Shown here: in pieces, positions 27,006 through 35,329 of the stretch
Layout of the letters: every line of letters begins with the position of its first letter
Numbering within the stretch: position 1 is the stretch's first letter
Assembly (NCBI RefSeq): GCF_002008365.1
Contig: NZ_MRDL01000051.1
Coordinates: 62,001 to 126,000 of the forward strand
DNA: 64,000 nt
Direction: 5' to 3'
From: Rhizobium leguminosarum bv. viciae USDA 2370
GTDB taxonomy: Bacteria; Pseudomonadota; Alphaproteobacteria; Rhizobiales; Rhizobiaceae
Program-made: the position numbers and the translations under genes
The notes under the pieces: generated by a model
Seen by the model: the letters and a program-made list of their open reading frames with translations, nothing else
Told to the model about the DNA's origin: nothing
The model's database searches: none

Positions 27006-27920
27006 TCACCATGTGCCTGACAAAGCCGTGCAGGCGAGCAGCACCCCGGTCAGGATGTTCGCCAGGAACAGGCGATAATTCATGTCCGGGCGGGCAAGAT
27101 CGATCCGCCGGGTCTGCCAGGCAAGATGGACGGCGATCACCAGCATTCCGACAGCATAAGGCGGCGACATTTCCAACAGCCAGCCCCCGAGCGACCACGC
27201 GCCGACCGCCAGAGCATAGAACAGGCCGATAAAGGTCTTGCCGTGCCGGCCGAACAGAATTGCCGTCGATTTCAGGCCAAGACGGGTGTCATCCTTTAGA
27301 TCGACATAGGCATAGATCGTATCATAGCCGATCTGCCAGGCGATGGCCCCGGCCCACATCAGCACGGCGCCGACCGGGATATGTCCGGCAGCCTCGGCCC
27401 ATGCCATCAGCATCCCCCAATTGAACGCCGCCCCCAGGACGGCCTGCGGCCAGTAGGTGAAGCGCTTGCAGAGCGGATAGACAAAGACGAGCGGCAGCAC
27501 ATATATCGCGATGAGGCGGGTGTAAGGCGTCAGGAAAAACAGAAGCGAAGCCGCCAGTGCGAGTTCAACGGTCAGGAAGATAAAGGCCGGCAGCGTGGCG
27601 ATCTCTCCGCTTGCCAAGGGCCGAAAGCGGGTCCGCTCGACATGGCCGTCAAACTTCCGATCAGCGATGTCGTTGACCGTGGAACCGGCGCTTCTCATCA
27701 GAAGAGCGCCGAGAGAGAAGATCGCCAATTGCCTGAGGTCCGGGAGACTGTGGGATGCCTGGATAAGGGCGGCCCAGCACGGGAAGAGCGTCAGCCATAT
27801 TCCGACCGGGCGATCCAGCCGCGCCAACCGCGTATATGGCCGCCATGCGGCCGGCAGCCGGCGATCCACCCAGTCGCCACGGTGGATATCGCTGAGATCG
27901 GGGCGGCTCAGAGTCGTCAT
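27006..27920 (-). CDS. ubiA: 4-hydroxybenzoate polyprenyltransferase (UbiA), probable extra copy
   Basis: 304 residues from ATG 27920 (GGATCACATC before it), with about nine membrane helices. The first aspartate-rich motif is NDIADRKFDGHVERTRFRPL (about 83-102), the second is DTIYAYVDLKDD (about 198-209); these bind the prenyl diphosphate with Mg2+. It attaches a polyprenyl tail to 4-hydroxybenzoate. Remembered housekeeping rhizobial UbiA reads NDLYDRDLDRQVERTR, so this copy differs and may be an additional prenyltransferase. Confidence 0.85.
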   Translation of the reverse strand: MTTLSRPDLSDIHRGDWVDRRLPAAWRPYTRLARLDRPVGIWLTLFPCWAALIQASHSLPDLRQLAIFSLGALLMRSAGSTVNDIADRKFDGHVERTRFRPLASGEIATLPAFIFLTVELALAASLLFFLTPYTRLIAIYVLPLVFVYPLCKRFTYWPQAVLGAAFNWGMLMAWAEAAGHIPVGAVLMWAGAIAWQIGYDTIYAYVDLKDDTRLGLKSTAILFGRHGKTFIGLFYALAVGAWSLGGWLLEMSPPYAVGMLVIAVHLAWQTRRIDLARPDMNYRLFLANILTGVLLACTALSGTW

Positions 27921-28137
27921 GATGTGATCCAAATTTCCTGTCGCAAATAGCCGTGAAGCCTCAGGTTTTAGTCGCCATCGGCGTTGCCCAGAATAGAAAT
28001 TTTTGCAGCCACGGCAATAACCGCCCGTTTGCGATTGGTCGCTGACCTTCTGCGGAAAACGCGGCTATATGTTCTTGTTGTGTTCACATGCTTGCGATAT
28101 GAATTCTCCCGATCTTGGAGCAGCGAAAGGGAAGATC

Positions 28138-28521
28138 ATGAGTGTCTACGCAACCGTCGGCGCAATCGATTCCGTCAAATCGAATGGCTTCTATGATGCG
28201 AGCTTGGCAACGATCGGATGGAGCAAACATCGAGAGTTTCCCGGATGGAGCGCCTATTCCGAAGGCGGGAAGGGTGAAGGTTTCGTTCTATGGGTTTGCA
28301 AGCCGTTCAACGGTGAGCCGGCGAGCGCCGGAAATGGCTCGATGGTTGCTTTCATCGCCAAGTCCCGCGCCCAGGTGGACGCTTTTTACGACGCCGCCAT
28401 GACCAACGGCGGAACGGACGAGGGCGCGCCTGGTCTACGTCCGCACTATGGACCGAACTGGTATTCCGCTTACGTGCGTGACCCCGCCGGAAACAAGATT
28501 GCTGTCGTCTACGACGGCTGA
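28138..28521 (+). CDS. Glyoxalase/VOC-family protein
   Basis: 127 residues from ATG 28138 (AAAGGGAAGATC before it). VGAIDSVKSNGFYDASLATIGW opens the fold and YVRDPAGNKIAVVYDG closes it, the usual VOC ending. An EGFVLWVCKPFNGEPA strand is typical of the small glyoxalase-like proteins common in rhizobia. Function unknown. Confidence 0.83.
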   Translation: MSVYATVGAIDSVKSNGFYDASLATIGWSKHREFPGWSAYSEGGKGEGFVLWVCKPFNGEPASAGNGSMVAFIAKSRAQVDAFYDAAMTNGGTDEGAPGLRPHYGPNWYSAYVRDPAGNKIAVVYDG

Positions 28522-28562
28522 GGCCAGCTCGATTGCCGTAACTCGACATCTCGGGGATTTCC

Positions 28563-29393
28563 CTATTTCCCGGCGAATATGACGTGGGGACCGGCGCCGC
28601 GATCCGGCGCATCCCTGGGGAGGCCGAAGAAGCGTTTTGCCATTTCGGTCGGACCGATATCCTCCAGGGATGTGAAGCCCAAGCTCAGCAATCGGTTCGC
28701 AAGGTCCTCGGGATCGAAGTGCGTCAGCCATGGCTCGCCGGCCGCGGCTGTGCGCGCTCCCGTTTCCGCGGCGCGGGCACGGCGTTCGGGCGAATAGTTT
28801 TCGAGGGGTTCGCTATAGTCGAAGACGATGGATGCGCTCGGCAGGCCGACGACGAAGCGTAGCACGGCAAAGACCGACGCCTCCCTGAGATAGGGCACGA
28901 CGCCAAGCCAGATGAAGAAGGACGGCGTCTTGGGCTCGAGGCCGGAATCGATGAGACGCGCTTTCAAATCCTCATGTTCGAAATCGACAGGAACGAATGT
29001 TGGTAGGCTCTGGGTCAGTCCGGTCTCGTCAAGCCGCATCTGCTTCCAGCTTTGCGTGGCGGGATGATCGACTTCGAAGACCTTCAGGCCGGCATGGGGA
29101 TTGCGCAGCGCAAAGGTGTCGAGCCCGGCGCCGAGGATGACGGCTTGCCTGACGCCCTTTGCAAAGGAGAGGGCAAGGCAATCTTCGGCATATCGGCTTC
29201 GCGCCGCCATGAACAGGCGAAAGGATCGTGTGGAGGGGTCCTGGGCTTTCAGGTCTGCTTCTGCGCAGGCAACCTCGCCGAGGATGCGGCGGGCATAGGG
29301 GTCTAAGAAGATGGCGCCGCCATCCACGCTCTGGTGCGCTGCTCGATATGCGGCCGCGCCGATCGCGGTGCGGCTTGATTCCGATGCTCGCAT
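28563..29393 (-). CDS. PPM1/LCMT-type SAM-dependent methyltransferase (TIGR00027-like)
   Basis: 276 residues. RSRYAEDCLALSFAKGVRQAVILGAGLDTFALR is the characteristic start of the leucine carboxymethyltransferase-like fold, with GAGLDT as the SAM motif, and EVDHPATQSWK following. FIWLGVVPYL is also family-typical. These enzymes methylate carboxyl or hydroxyl groups of small molecules. It is divergent from a TetR gene, 132 bp away. Confidence 0.87.
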   Translation of the reverse strand: MRASESSRTAIGAAAYRAAHQSVDGGAIFLDPYARRILGEVACAEADLKAQDPSTRSFRLFMAARSRYAEDCLALSFAKGVRQAVILGAGLDTFALRNPHAGLKVFEVDHPATQSWKQMRLDETGLTQSLPTFVPVDFEHEDLKARLIDSGLEPKTPSFFIWLGVVPYLREASVFAVLRFVVGLPSASIVFDYSEPLENYSPERRARAAETGARTAAAGEPWLTHFDPEDLANRLLSLGFTSLEDIGPTEMAKRFFGLPRDAPDRGAGPHVIFAGK

Positions 29394-29525
29394 GAAAGCC
29401 TCTTTCTCTGTAAATCTGCTGCTGGCGCGGGCAGGAAGCTTGCCGGAACCCGAACCGCGGCGGATACCTTGTCATCGCGGGAAGGCTAGGGCATGATTTT
29501 AACGATGTAAAGATTAGATCGAGAC

Positions 29526-30116
29526 ATGGCCACGCACGACGGATCGACCCGCTACCATCATGGCAACCTACGCCCCACGCTGCTGTCCGTGGCGAGGGCG
29601 CTGCTGGAGGAGGGAGGCCCGGCTGCGCTGAGCATACGGGAGATCGGTCGCCGCTCCGGTGTCTCGGCTCCGGCGGCGTATCACTATTTCAACAGCCTGG
29701 ATGCCATCGCGGCAGCACTCGCCGAACAAGGGTTTGTCGAACTCAGCGAAAGCATCGATGCCGCCCTAGCCGGTCCTCGGCGCAATCTGCTTGCCGGCGG
29801 CATCGCCTATGTCGCCTTTGCCCGCGCGAATCCCGGTCTCTACCGGCTGATGTTCGGGGAGGGTTTTCAGGCCTATTCCAAGGGAAACGAGGCAATACGC
29901 GCCCTGCGAATGCAGGTCTACGGGCAGATGAAGGACGACCTGGAAAAGCGCCTGACGCCCGAGGACGTGCCGAACGCCGCGCTCTTTCTCTGGTCTCTGA
30001 CGCATGGCCTTGCCTTGCTGATGATAGACGGCCAGGTCGAACCCGGCGCCGATCCCGACGCAAAGGTCGAGGATATCCTGAAGCTCGCCGGCATGGGGCT
30101 GCCTGCCGCGAGATAA
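29526..30116 (+). CDS. TetR-family repressor
   Basis: 196 residues. The N-terminal HTH (RYHHGNLRPTLLSVARALLEEGGPAALSIREIGRRSGVSAPAAYHYFNSLD) is of the RYHHGNL subclass. A TetR_C ligand domain follows. A near-palindrome GATTTTAACGATGTAAAG lies 15-35 bases upstream of the start and is the best candidate operator, although only about six of ten positions are symmetrical. The divergent methyltransferase is its probable target. Confidence 0.87.
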   Translation: MATHDGSTRYHHGNLRPTLLSVARALLEEGGPAALSIREIGRRSGVSAPAAYHYFNSLDAIAAALAEQGFVELSESIDAALAGPRRNLLAGGIAYVAFARANPGLYRLMFGEGFQAYSKGNEAIRALRMQVYGQMKDDLEKRLTPEDVPNAALFLWSLTHGLALLMIDGQVEPGADPDAKVEDILKLAGMGLPAAR

Positions 30117-30212
30117 GCTGTCGACGCGCTCGGCTTCATCCATCTCCGCGTGGGCGATCCAGCCAGGATTGCTTCGATCCTATTGTCGACGGCGATGCGG
30201 CGACATTAATCC

Positions 30213-30386
30213 CTACCAGGCGGTACGGGCGGTGCCGAGCGCTGTTGTATGAGAGGATGAGACCTGGGCGACGTGCGCCTTGAGCGACACGACGCAGTTT
30301 CCCGGAAAGCTGAGATTGTGCAACGTCAAGTGTTTCAGCAATGTCTCCGCATCGCGCTTTTCGGTTAGCGGAAATGTCACAGTCAT
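30213..30386 (-). CDS. Small hypothetical protein (57 residues)
   Basis: An ATG at 30386 with GGAGAACTCAC just upstream opens a 57-residue frame starting MTVTFPLTEKRDAETLLKHL and ending TARTAW. The protein has a basic centre, no membrane segment, and LSFPGNCVVSLKA in the middle. An AT-rich promoter-like region precedes it (30400-30530). I do not recognise a family. Support is the ribosome-binding site and the promoter-like region; no homologue is known to me. Confidence 0.5.
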   Translation of the reverse strand: MTVTFPLTEKRDAETLLKHLTLHNLSFPGNCVVSLKAHVAQVSSSHTTALGTARTAW

Positions 30387-30630
30387 GTGAGTTCTCCAAC
30401 GAATAAACTGAGCATCCGAAAAAATTAATGTCTAAATTCTTGTGCGCCGCAACAAGAAAATTTTAACGATAAAATTAAAATCGATTAGCTTGCCGAGCTG
30501 CTTTTTTAAAATCGTTTGAAATTGGATTCGCACTTCTCCGTGGATGCCTTGACTGCCCGGTCAGCCACGAAAGGAAGGTGCCGTCAATGGGGGCATTAGT
30601 CGGAGCGTTAGTGCGCTGAAGATCGAGCGG

Positions 30631-31842
30631 TCATCTGCTGTTGCGGGCCGCCCAGCTCCTGAGCCGCAATCCGTTGAGCCTGATGAAGCCTTCGGCATCA
30701 TGATGATCGTAGGCGATGGCGCTTTCCTCGAAGGTGACGAGGTCGGCGGAGTAGAGTGACAAGGGGGAGGTGCGCGAGATGACCGAAGCGCTTCCCTTGT
30801 AGAGCCTTACCATCACTTCGCCGCTGACGAAGGTTTGGCTTTGGTCGATCAAGGCTTGCAGCATTTCCCGCTCGGGCGCGAACCAGAAGCCGTTATAGAT
30901 CAGCTCGGCGTAGCGGGGCATGATCTCGTCCTTCAGATGCGCTGCGGCACGATCGAGCGTGATCGATTCAATGCCGCGATGCGCAGCGAGCAGGATCGTC
31001 CCTCCCGGCGTTTCGTAAATTCCCCTCGACTTCATGCCGATGAAACGGTTTTCGACCAGATCGAGCCGCCCGATGCCATGCCGGCCGCCCAGTCCATTGA
31101 GTTCGGTCAGCAATGCGGCCGGTGTCATGGACTTGCCGTTCACCGAAACCGGATCGCCCCTCTCGAAACCGATGGTGATGATCTCGGGCGTGTCGGGAGC
31201 GTCGACGGGATCGACCGTGCGCTGATAGACATGATCGGGCACGACCTCCGCCGGATTTTCGAGAATCTTGCCCTCGGTCGAGGTATGCAGCAGGTTGGCG
31301 TCGATCGAGAACGGCGCCTCGCCGCGCTTGTCACTCGGCACCGGGATATGATGCTTCTCGGCATATTCCAGAAGCTGCATGCGGGAGCGGATGTTCCATT
31401 GGCGCCATGGAGCAATGATCTTAATCGACGGGTCGAGCGCATTGACGGCCAGCTCGAACCGGACCTGATCATTGCCCTTGCCTGTCGCACCGTGGGCAAC
31501 TGCATGCGCGCCAACCTCCCGGGCTATGCCGACCAGATGCTTGGCAATTAGCGGCCGTGCGATGGAACTGCCCAGCAGATATTGCCCCTCATAGAGCGCG
31601 TTCGCCCGCAGCATTGGAAAGACGAAATCGCTGACGAACTCCTCACGCAGATCAACGATACGGATGTCCTTGACCCCTGACATCTCCGCTTTGGCGCGTG
31701 CCGGCTCGAGCTCCTCGCCCTGGCCGAGATCGGCGGTGAAAGTCACCACCTCGCATCCGTAGGTTTCCTGCAACCATTTGAGGATGATCGAGGTATCCAG
31801 CCCGCCCGAATAAGAAAGCACAATTTTTTCTATTTTCGTCAT
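30631..31842 (-). CDS. argG: Argininosuccinate synthase (ArgG), probable second copy
   Basis: 403 residues. YSGGLDTS (11-18) is the ATP pyrophosphatase loop; GQGEELEPAR, HGATGKGNDQVRFE and DKRGEAPFS are family hallmarks. It joins citrulline and aspartate in arginine synthesis. It is full length with no missing part. Housekeeping rhizobial ArgG, as I recall it, starts MASHKDVKKVVLAYSGGLD and differs at many positions, so this looks like a paralogue. The divergent Lrp-type gene and a palindrome between them suggest regulation by amino acid. Confidence 0.9.
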   Translation of the reverse strand: MTKIEKIVLSYSGGLDTSIILKWLQETYGCEVVTFTADLGQGEELEPARAKAEMSGVKDIRIVDLREEFVSDFVFPMLRANALYEGQYLLGSSIARPLIAKHLVGIAREVGAHAVAHGATGKGNDQVRFELAVNALDPSIKIIAPWRQWNIRSRMQLLEYAEKHHIPVPSDKRGEAPFSIDANLLHTSTEGKILENPAEVVPDHVYQRTVDPVDAPDTPEIITIGFERGDPVSVNGKSMTPAALLTELNGLGGRHGIGRLDLVENRFIGMKSRGIYETPGGTILLAAHRGIESITLDRAAAHLKDEIMPRYAELIYNGFWFAPEREMLQALIDQSQTFVSGEVMVRLYKGSASVISRTSPLSLYSADLVTFEESAIAYDHHDAEGFIRLNGLRLRSWAARNSR

Positions 31843-31926
31843 TTACCCATCTCCATCTCAATGCTGGAACGATAGGCCAAGTCCTGCGCAATGAGCTTGC
31901 GAAGCATCCGTAAAATTGCGAAAGTT

Positions 31927-31941
31927 TGGCATATTATGCCA
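31927..31941. promoter_or_regulatory. Lrp-type operator between argG and lrp-like gene
   Basis: TGGCATATTATGCCA is a 15-bp perfect inverted repeat with a one-base centre. It matches the E. coli Lrp consensus YAGHAWATTWTDCTR at 13 of 15 positions. It lies 26 bases before the Lrp start and 85 bases before argG, well placed for control of both. Confidence 0.6.
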
Positions 31942-31966
31942 TTGTGGAATCAATCGGAGCTATAAA

Positions 31967-32434
31967 ATGCCAGTCATCCTGGACCCGATCGACCGTCATA
32001 TCCTGCGCGTGCTTCAGCGTGACGGACGTATTTCGAACGTCGATCTGGCGAAGGAGGTAGGCCTATCGCCTTCGCCCTGCCTGCGTCGCGTCCGGCTGCT
32101 GGAAGAGGCCGGGATCATCGATCGCTACGTCGCCGTGCTGGATCCTGCAAAGGTCGGGGCGGGGCTGACGGTTTTTGCTCGCGTGTGGTTCAAGACCCAG
32201 GACGCCGAGGTGACGCTCCGGTTCGCCGAAGCCGTCAGGCGGTTTCCCGAGGTGATGGAATGCTACCTGACGACAGGGGAATGCGATGCCGTGCTTCGGA
32301 TTGTCACCGCCGACCTGCACAGCTACTGGCGTTTTCAGGCCGATCACCTGACGCGCATCCCGAGCGTCCTCAGCGTCAAGACCGACGTGCCGATGGAAAC
32401 GCTGAAGCGGAGCTTCGAGCTGCCGTTGGGATAG
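31967..32434 (+). CDS. Lrp/AsnC-family transcriptional regulator
   Basis: 155 residues from ATG 31967; the in-frame start at 31916 would precede the operator. LDPIDRHILRVLQRDGRISNVDLAKEVGLSPSPCLRRVRLLEEAGII is the HTH, and the C-terminal RAM/AsnC ligand domain (VMECYLTTGECDAVLRIVTADL) senses a small molecule, usually an amino acid. Target is likely the divergent argG and its own gene. Confidence 0.88.
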   Translation: MPVILDPIDRHILRVLQRDGRISNVDLAKEVGLSPSPCLRRVRLLEEAGIIDRYVAVLDPAKVGAGLTVFARVWFKTQDAEVTLRFAEAVRRFPEVMECYLTTGECDAVLRIVTADLHSYWRFQADHLTRIPSVLSVKTDVPMETLKRSFELPLG

Positions 32435-32451
32435 GCGTCGTGGCTCGATCC

Positions 32452-32820
32452 CTATCCTAGGGGAGAGGCGTTCCGGTTCCTTGCCAGCCAGGCGAGGCCG
32501 GTGACCAGCAGCAGGATCATCACGGCATGGGTGATGTAATCGAGCGTGGTTCGCGGGCCGACGCCGACGGCGATGGTGAAGGCGCCGACGAGGGTGCCGA
32601 GGAGGGCGAAGGACTGGGCCGAGATCGCAGCCGTGCGGCTCCACGGTCGGTCAAGGCTGAGCGAGATCAGGCCGAGAAGGAGGACGGCCGATATCACCGC
32701 TTCAGCAATCATCGCCTGTCGGTGTTCGTGGCCTTCGAGGACGAACCCGGCATGGGTGAGCGAGGCAGTGGCATAAAGACAGATTTCGATCAGGAAGAGG
32801 ATCGCGAGGGCTGAACGCAT
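32452..32820 (-). CDS. Four-helix hypothetical membrane protein
   Basis: 122 residues from ATG 32820. The sequence has four hydrophobic stretches (SALAILFLIEICLYATASL, AVISAVLLLGLISLSL, FALLGTLVGAFTIAVGV, HAVMILLLVTGLAWL), so it is an integral inner-membrane protein. A His-rich loop is after the first helix (EGHEHRQ). I do not recognise a family. It is convergent with the Lrp gene (17 bases apart) and divergent from nothing. Confidence 0.6.
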   Translation of the reverse strand: MRSALAILFLIEICLYATASLTHAGFVLEGHEHRQAMIAEAVISAVLLLGLISLSLDRPWSRTAAISAQSFALLGTLVGAFTIAVGVGPRTTLDYITHAVMILLLVTGLAWLARNRNASPLG

Positions 32821-32937
32821 GGCATGGCTCCCTGAGGGATGTAGCCTGGGGCGGCTGCAGCGGCGATTGCCGGACTTCCGTTTATCATTGCATGGAGGGC
32901 AGACGGAGGACACCGCCGCCTGCGACTTTGTTTGCAA

Positions 32938-33777
32938 TTACGCCTTCAGCGCTGCGGCATAATCTGCCGCGTAAGTCTTCAACGAACGCGGTGCCTTGCC
33001 CGTCAGCGTCTCGACATCGCCGGTCACGACGGCCGTCCAGCCTTGGCGAACCGGATAGAAGATTGAAGCGAGGAAGCTCGCATAGTCGGCCGGTACACCA
33101 GCGCCGGTGAGAATGCCGATGAAGGCGTCGTCCGTGATGGCGTTGTAAGCGATCGGCTTGCCGATGACCGCGGAAAGGATGGCGGCGGCCTCAGCATAGG
33201 ACAGGGCTTCCGGCCCGGTCAGGTTGAACGCCTTGCCGTCGAAGGCCGCGGAGGTAAGGGCGGCCACGGCGCTTGCAGCGATGTCGCGGGCGTCGATGAA
33301 GCCGGACTTACCCTCGGCGGCGGGAAGCGCGATCTGGCCATGGTCGATGCCGGCCTTCCAGAAGGTGTGAAAATTGTCGGCGAACCAGTTCGGGCGCAGG
33401 ATGACGTAAGGTGTACCTGACGTTTCCAGGGCGATCTCGACCTGGCGATAGGGAATGGAGTCGTCGGCGTCGACGCCGAAAACGCTCTGGAACACGACCT
33501 TTACCTTGCGGCTGGCGGCCGCTTCGATGATGGGCAGCAGCAGGCCCTTGGCATCGACATAACCGGAAGGCAGAAGCACATGGGCGCGGTCGACGCCCTC
33601 GAAGGCTGGGCCATGGGTTTCCGGCTTGCCATGGTCGAAGATGACGCCCTCGGCGCCCGCCACGGGCTTGCCCGTGCGGGAAGCGGCCTTGACGGCCTCG
33701 CCCTTTGCCAGAAGCCCATCCACCAGATGTTTGCCGACGGTGCCTGTCGCGCCGAGAACGAGAATCTTGCTGCTCAT
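32938..33777 (-). CDS. NmrA-like NAD(P)-binding reductase
   Basis: 279 residues. LGATGTVGKHLVDGLLAKG is the Rossmann loop. DHGKPETHGPAFEGVDRAHVLLP and VVFQSVFGVD follow the NmrA/atypical SDR plan (no YxxxK); the tail PRSLKTYAADYAAAL is typical of quinone-reductase-like members such as QorB. It is a likely quinone or disulphide-stress reductase. It is divergent from an HxlR regulator with an operator-like site between. Confidence 0.83.
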   Translation of the reverse strand: MSSKILVLGATGTVGKHLVDGLLAKGEAVKAASRTGKPVAGAEGVIFDHGKPETHGPAFEGVDRAHVLLPSGYVDAKGLLLPIIEAAASRKVKVVFQSVFGVDADDSIPYRQVEIALETSGTPYVILRPNWFADNFHTFWKAGIDHGQIALPAAEGKSGFIDARDIAASAVAALTSAAFDGKAFNLTGPEALSYAEAAAILSAVIGKPIAYNAITDDAFIGILTGAGVPADYASFLASIFYPVRQGWTAVVTGDVETLTGKAPRSLKTYAADYAAALKA

Positions 33778-33790
33778 GTCACTCTCCTTG

Positions 33791-33827
33791 GTATCTATTG
33801 GAAACTATCTTTCAATAGGTTAGATAC
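33791..33827. promoter_or_regulatory. Inverted repeat between NmrA-like reductase and HxlR gene
   Basis: CTATTG (33795-33800) pairs with CAATAG (33813-33818), inside an outer pair GTATCT (33791-33796) and AGATAC (33822-33827). This dyad sits directly upstream of the reductase start. It is the best candidate HxlR operator. Confidence 0.45.
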
Positions 33828-33908
33828 AGTGAAATTCGGATTAGAAAAGAGAGCACTTTTTTGTCACATGGTTTCCTCCGGGAAACCGTACCGGGAGGGA
33901 AAGAACAG

Positions 33909-34286
33909 ATGACGGCGATGCAACAGGCCTACAATGTCTATGAGGACCGCTGCCCGACGCGGCTGGTGCTGGATCGGCTGGCGGATAAATGGGCGCTGCT
34001 TATCCTCGACCGGTTGGAAGGCGAGCCCGTGCGTTTCAATCATATCCGCCGCGACATCAAGGGCATATCGCAGAAGGTTCTTGCGCAGACGCTGCGGAAG
34101 CTGGAGCGCAACGGGCTGATCTCGCGCACGATCTTCCCGACCGTGCCGGTGACCGTAGAATATGCGCTGACGCCGCTGGGGCGCACGCTGACGGATACCG
34201 TTTCCGCCCTTGCCCACTGGGCGGAGAAGAATATGGACGCCATCTTTGCTGCACAGCGTGCCTATGACGAAACCCACCCAGTTTGA
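33909..34286 (+). CDS. HxlR-family transcriptional regulator
   Basis: 125 residues from ATG 33909, preceded by GGGAGGGAAAGAA. CPTRLVLDRLADKWALLILDRLEGEPVRFNHIRRDIKGISQKVLAQTLRKLERNGLI is the winged helix of the HxlR/QorR type; the family cysteine (Cys near residue 14) is at the start and can sense quinones or electrophiles. The NmrA-like reductase is the likely target. Confidence 0.88.
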   Translation: MTAMQQAYNVYEDRCPTRLVLDRLADKWALLILDRLEGEPVRFNHIRRDIKGISQKVLAQTLRKLERNGLISRTIFPTVPVTVEYALTPLGRTLTDTVSALAHWAEKNMDAIFAAQRAYDETHPV

Positions 34287-34370
34287 CAGCTCGGGAAAGG
34301 AGCCGCGACCGCGATCGATACTGCGCGCTGCCGCTCCTGAGGGGCTGGACCAGAGGGACCGGCGAGAGAA

Positions 34371-35267
34371 TCACTCGACCTGGATATGAATATGGTCGTC
34401 GTGGCGGGCGGCGCGGCAGCCTTGAAAGCGGATATGGCTGTCGATGATCCCAAGCGCGTTCTTCAGATGCGGCTCGATGAAGATCTTTTGCAAGCCGAAG
34501 CGCGTCACACCTTCGCTCGTCAACCAGCCGATCGCGGCCGATGTGCGCTGCTCTTCGATCCGATAGGCCGGAAACAGAGGTTGCAGCACATCGAAGTTCC
34601 AGCGGGTGGTGAGCCAGTCGTTGCGCCCTTGGCATGGCAGTTCGTCGCCGGGGGCGGGTTGCTCGAAGGCGAAATAGCCGATCGGGGAGCGGGTGGCGCC
34701 ATTCAGGAAGGCACCGTCCACATCCTTGTAATAATAGGCGAAGTCGAGCTTTTTCCCGTCGGCATGCGACAGATGCGGCAGCAGCGGAAAGCCTCTCACG
34801 AAAGGGAAATTCCCATCCAGCGCGACCGTGACGGTTCCCGGAAATTCCTTATCCATGTGGGTGGCAAGCGCCTTTGCCAGATCGCGCATGTCCGGGGTGA
34901 CGTAGTTGCGGTTCAGCAGGCAATAGATCGGGGAGCGGATCACGAGCCTGTCTGCGGCGCCGGCGACACAGGAGAGGGGAACCCGTCCGAAGATCGGAGC
35001 GGCGAGGCTTGCGGCAAGCGTGGCGCTGCCATAGCAAAGCAGGAAGATTGTAAGCTTTCCCGGAAATCGCCGTAGGCCGCAGGCGCGTGAGGCGGCCAGC
35101 GCCACGAGATAGGCGATGCCGCCGATCTGCGTCAGCAACGTCAGAATGAGAACGATCACGGCGTGGAAAGCAAAACGGAACACGGAAGGGGCCTTGGGAA
35201 CGTTGCCATTCCCATAGGCGAGGGGATGGTAGCGCGCAAGGCGGATGGCGGGGACCGCGCGGCTCAT
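34371..35267 (-). CDS. Membrane-anchored LAS-type zinc peptidase
   Basis: 298 residues from ATG 35267. Two membrane segments occupy residues 30-90, with IVLILTLLTQIGGIAYLVAL clear. The soluble part holds LPHLSHADGKKLDFAYYY (H-x-x-x-x-x-x-D zinc pattern, about residue 165) and RHDDHIHIQVE at the C-terminus (about 290), the two metal sites of the MepA/VanY/LAS peptidase fold. It would cleave peptidoglycan cross-links or peptide ends in the periplasm. The residues suit a zinc enzyme, but an extensin-like or unassigned LAS relative cannot be excluded. Divergent from the MarR-GNAT gene. Confidence 0.7.
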   Translation of the reverse strand: MSRAVPAIRLARYHPLAYGNGNVPKAPSVFRFAFHAVIVLILTLLTQIGGIAYLVALAASRACGLRRFPGKLTIFLLCYGSATLAASLAAPIFGRVPLSCVAGAADRLVIRSPIYCLLNRNYVTPDMRDLAKALATHMDKEFPGTVTVALDGNFPFVRGFPLLPHLSHADGKKLDFAYYYKDVDGAFLNGATRSPIGYFAFEQPAPGDELPCQGRNDWLTTRWNFDVLQPLFPAYRIEEQRTSAAIGWLTSEGVTRFGLQKIFIEPHLKNALGIIDSHIRFQGCRAARHDDHIHIQVE

Positions 35268-35306
35268 TTGCGTGTCCCTTGGAATGCTTTGAATTGACAG
35301 GATCAA

Positions 35307-35328
35307 TTACCTGACTAAAGTCAGATAA
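35307..35328. promoter_or_regulatory. MarR-type operator abutting the start of the MarR-GNAT gene
   Basis: TTAcCTGACTaaAGTCAGaTAA (35307-35328) is a 22-bp inverted repeat, CTGACT/AGTCAG with AA between and TTA/TAA arms outside. The MarR-GNAT ATG starts at 35330, one base after it. There is no ribosome-binding site between, so the mRNA could be leaderless, or the operator overlaps the translation start. Confidence 0.55.
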
Positions 35329-35329
35329 T

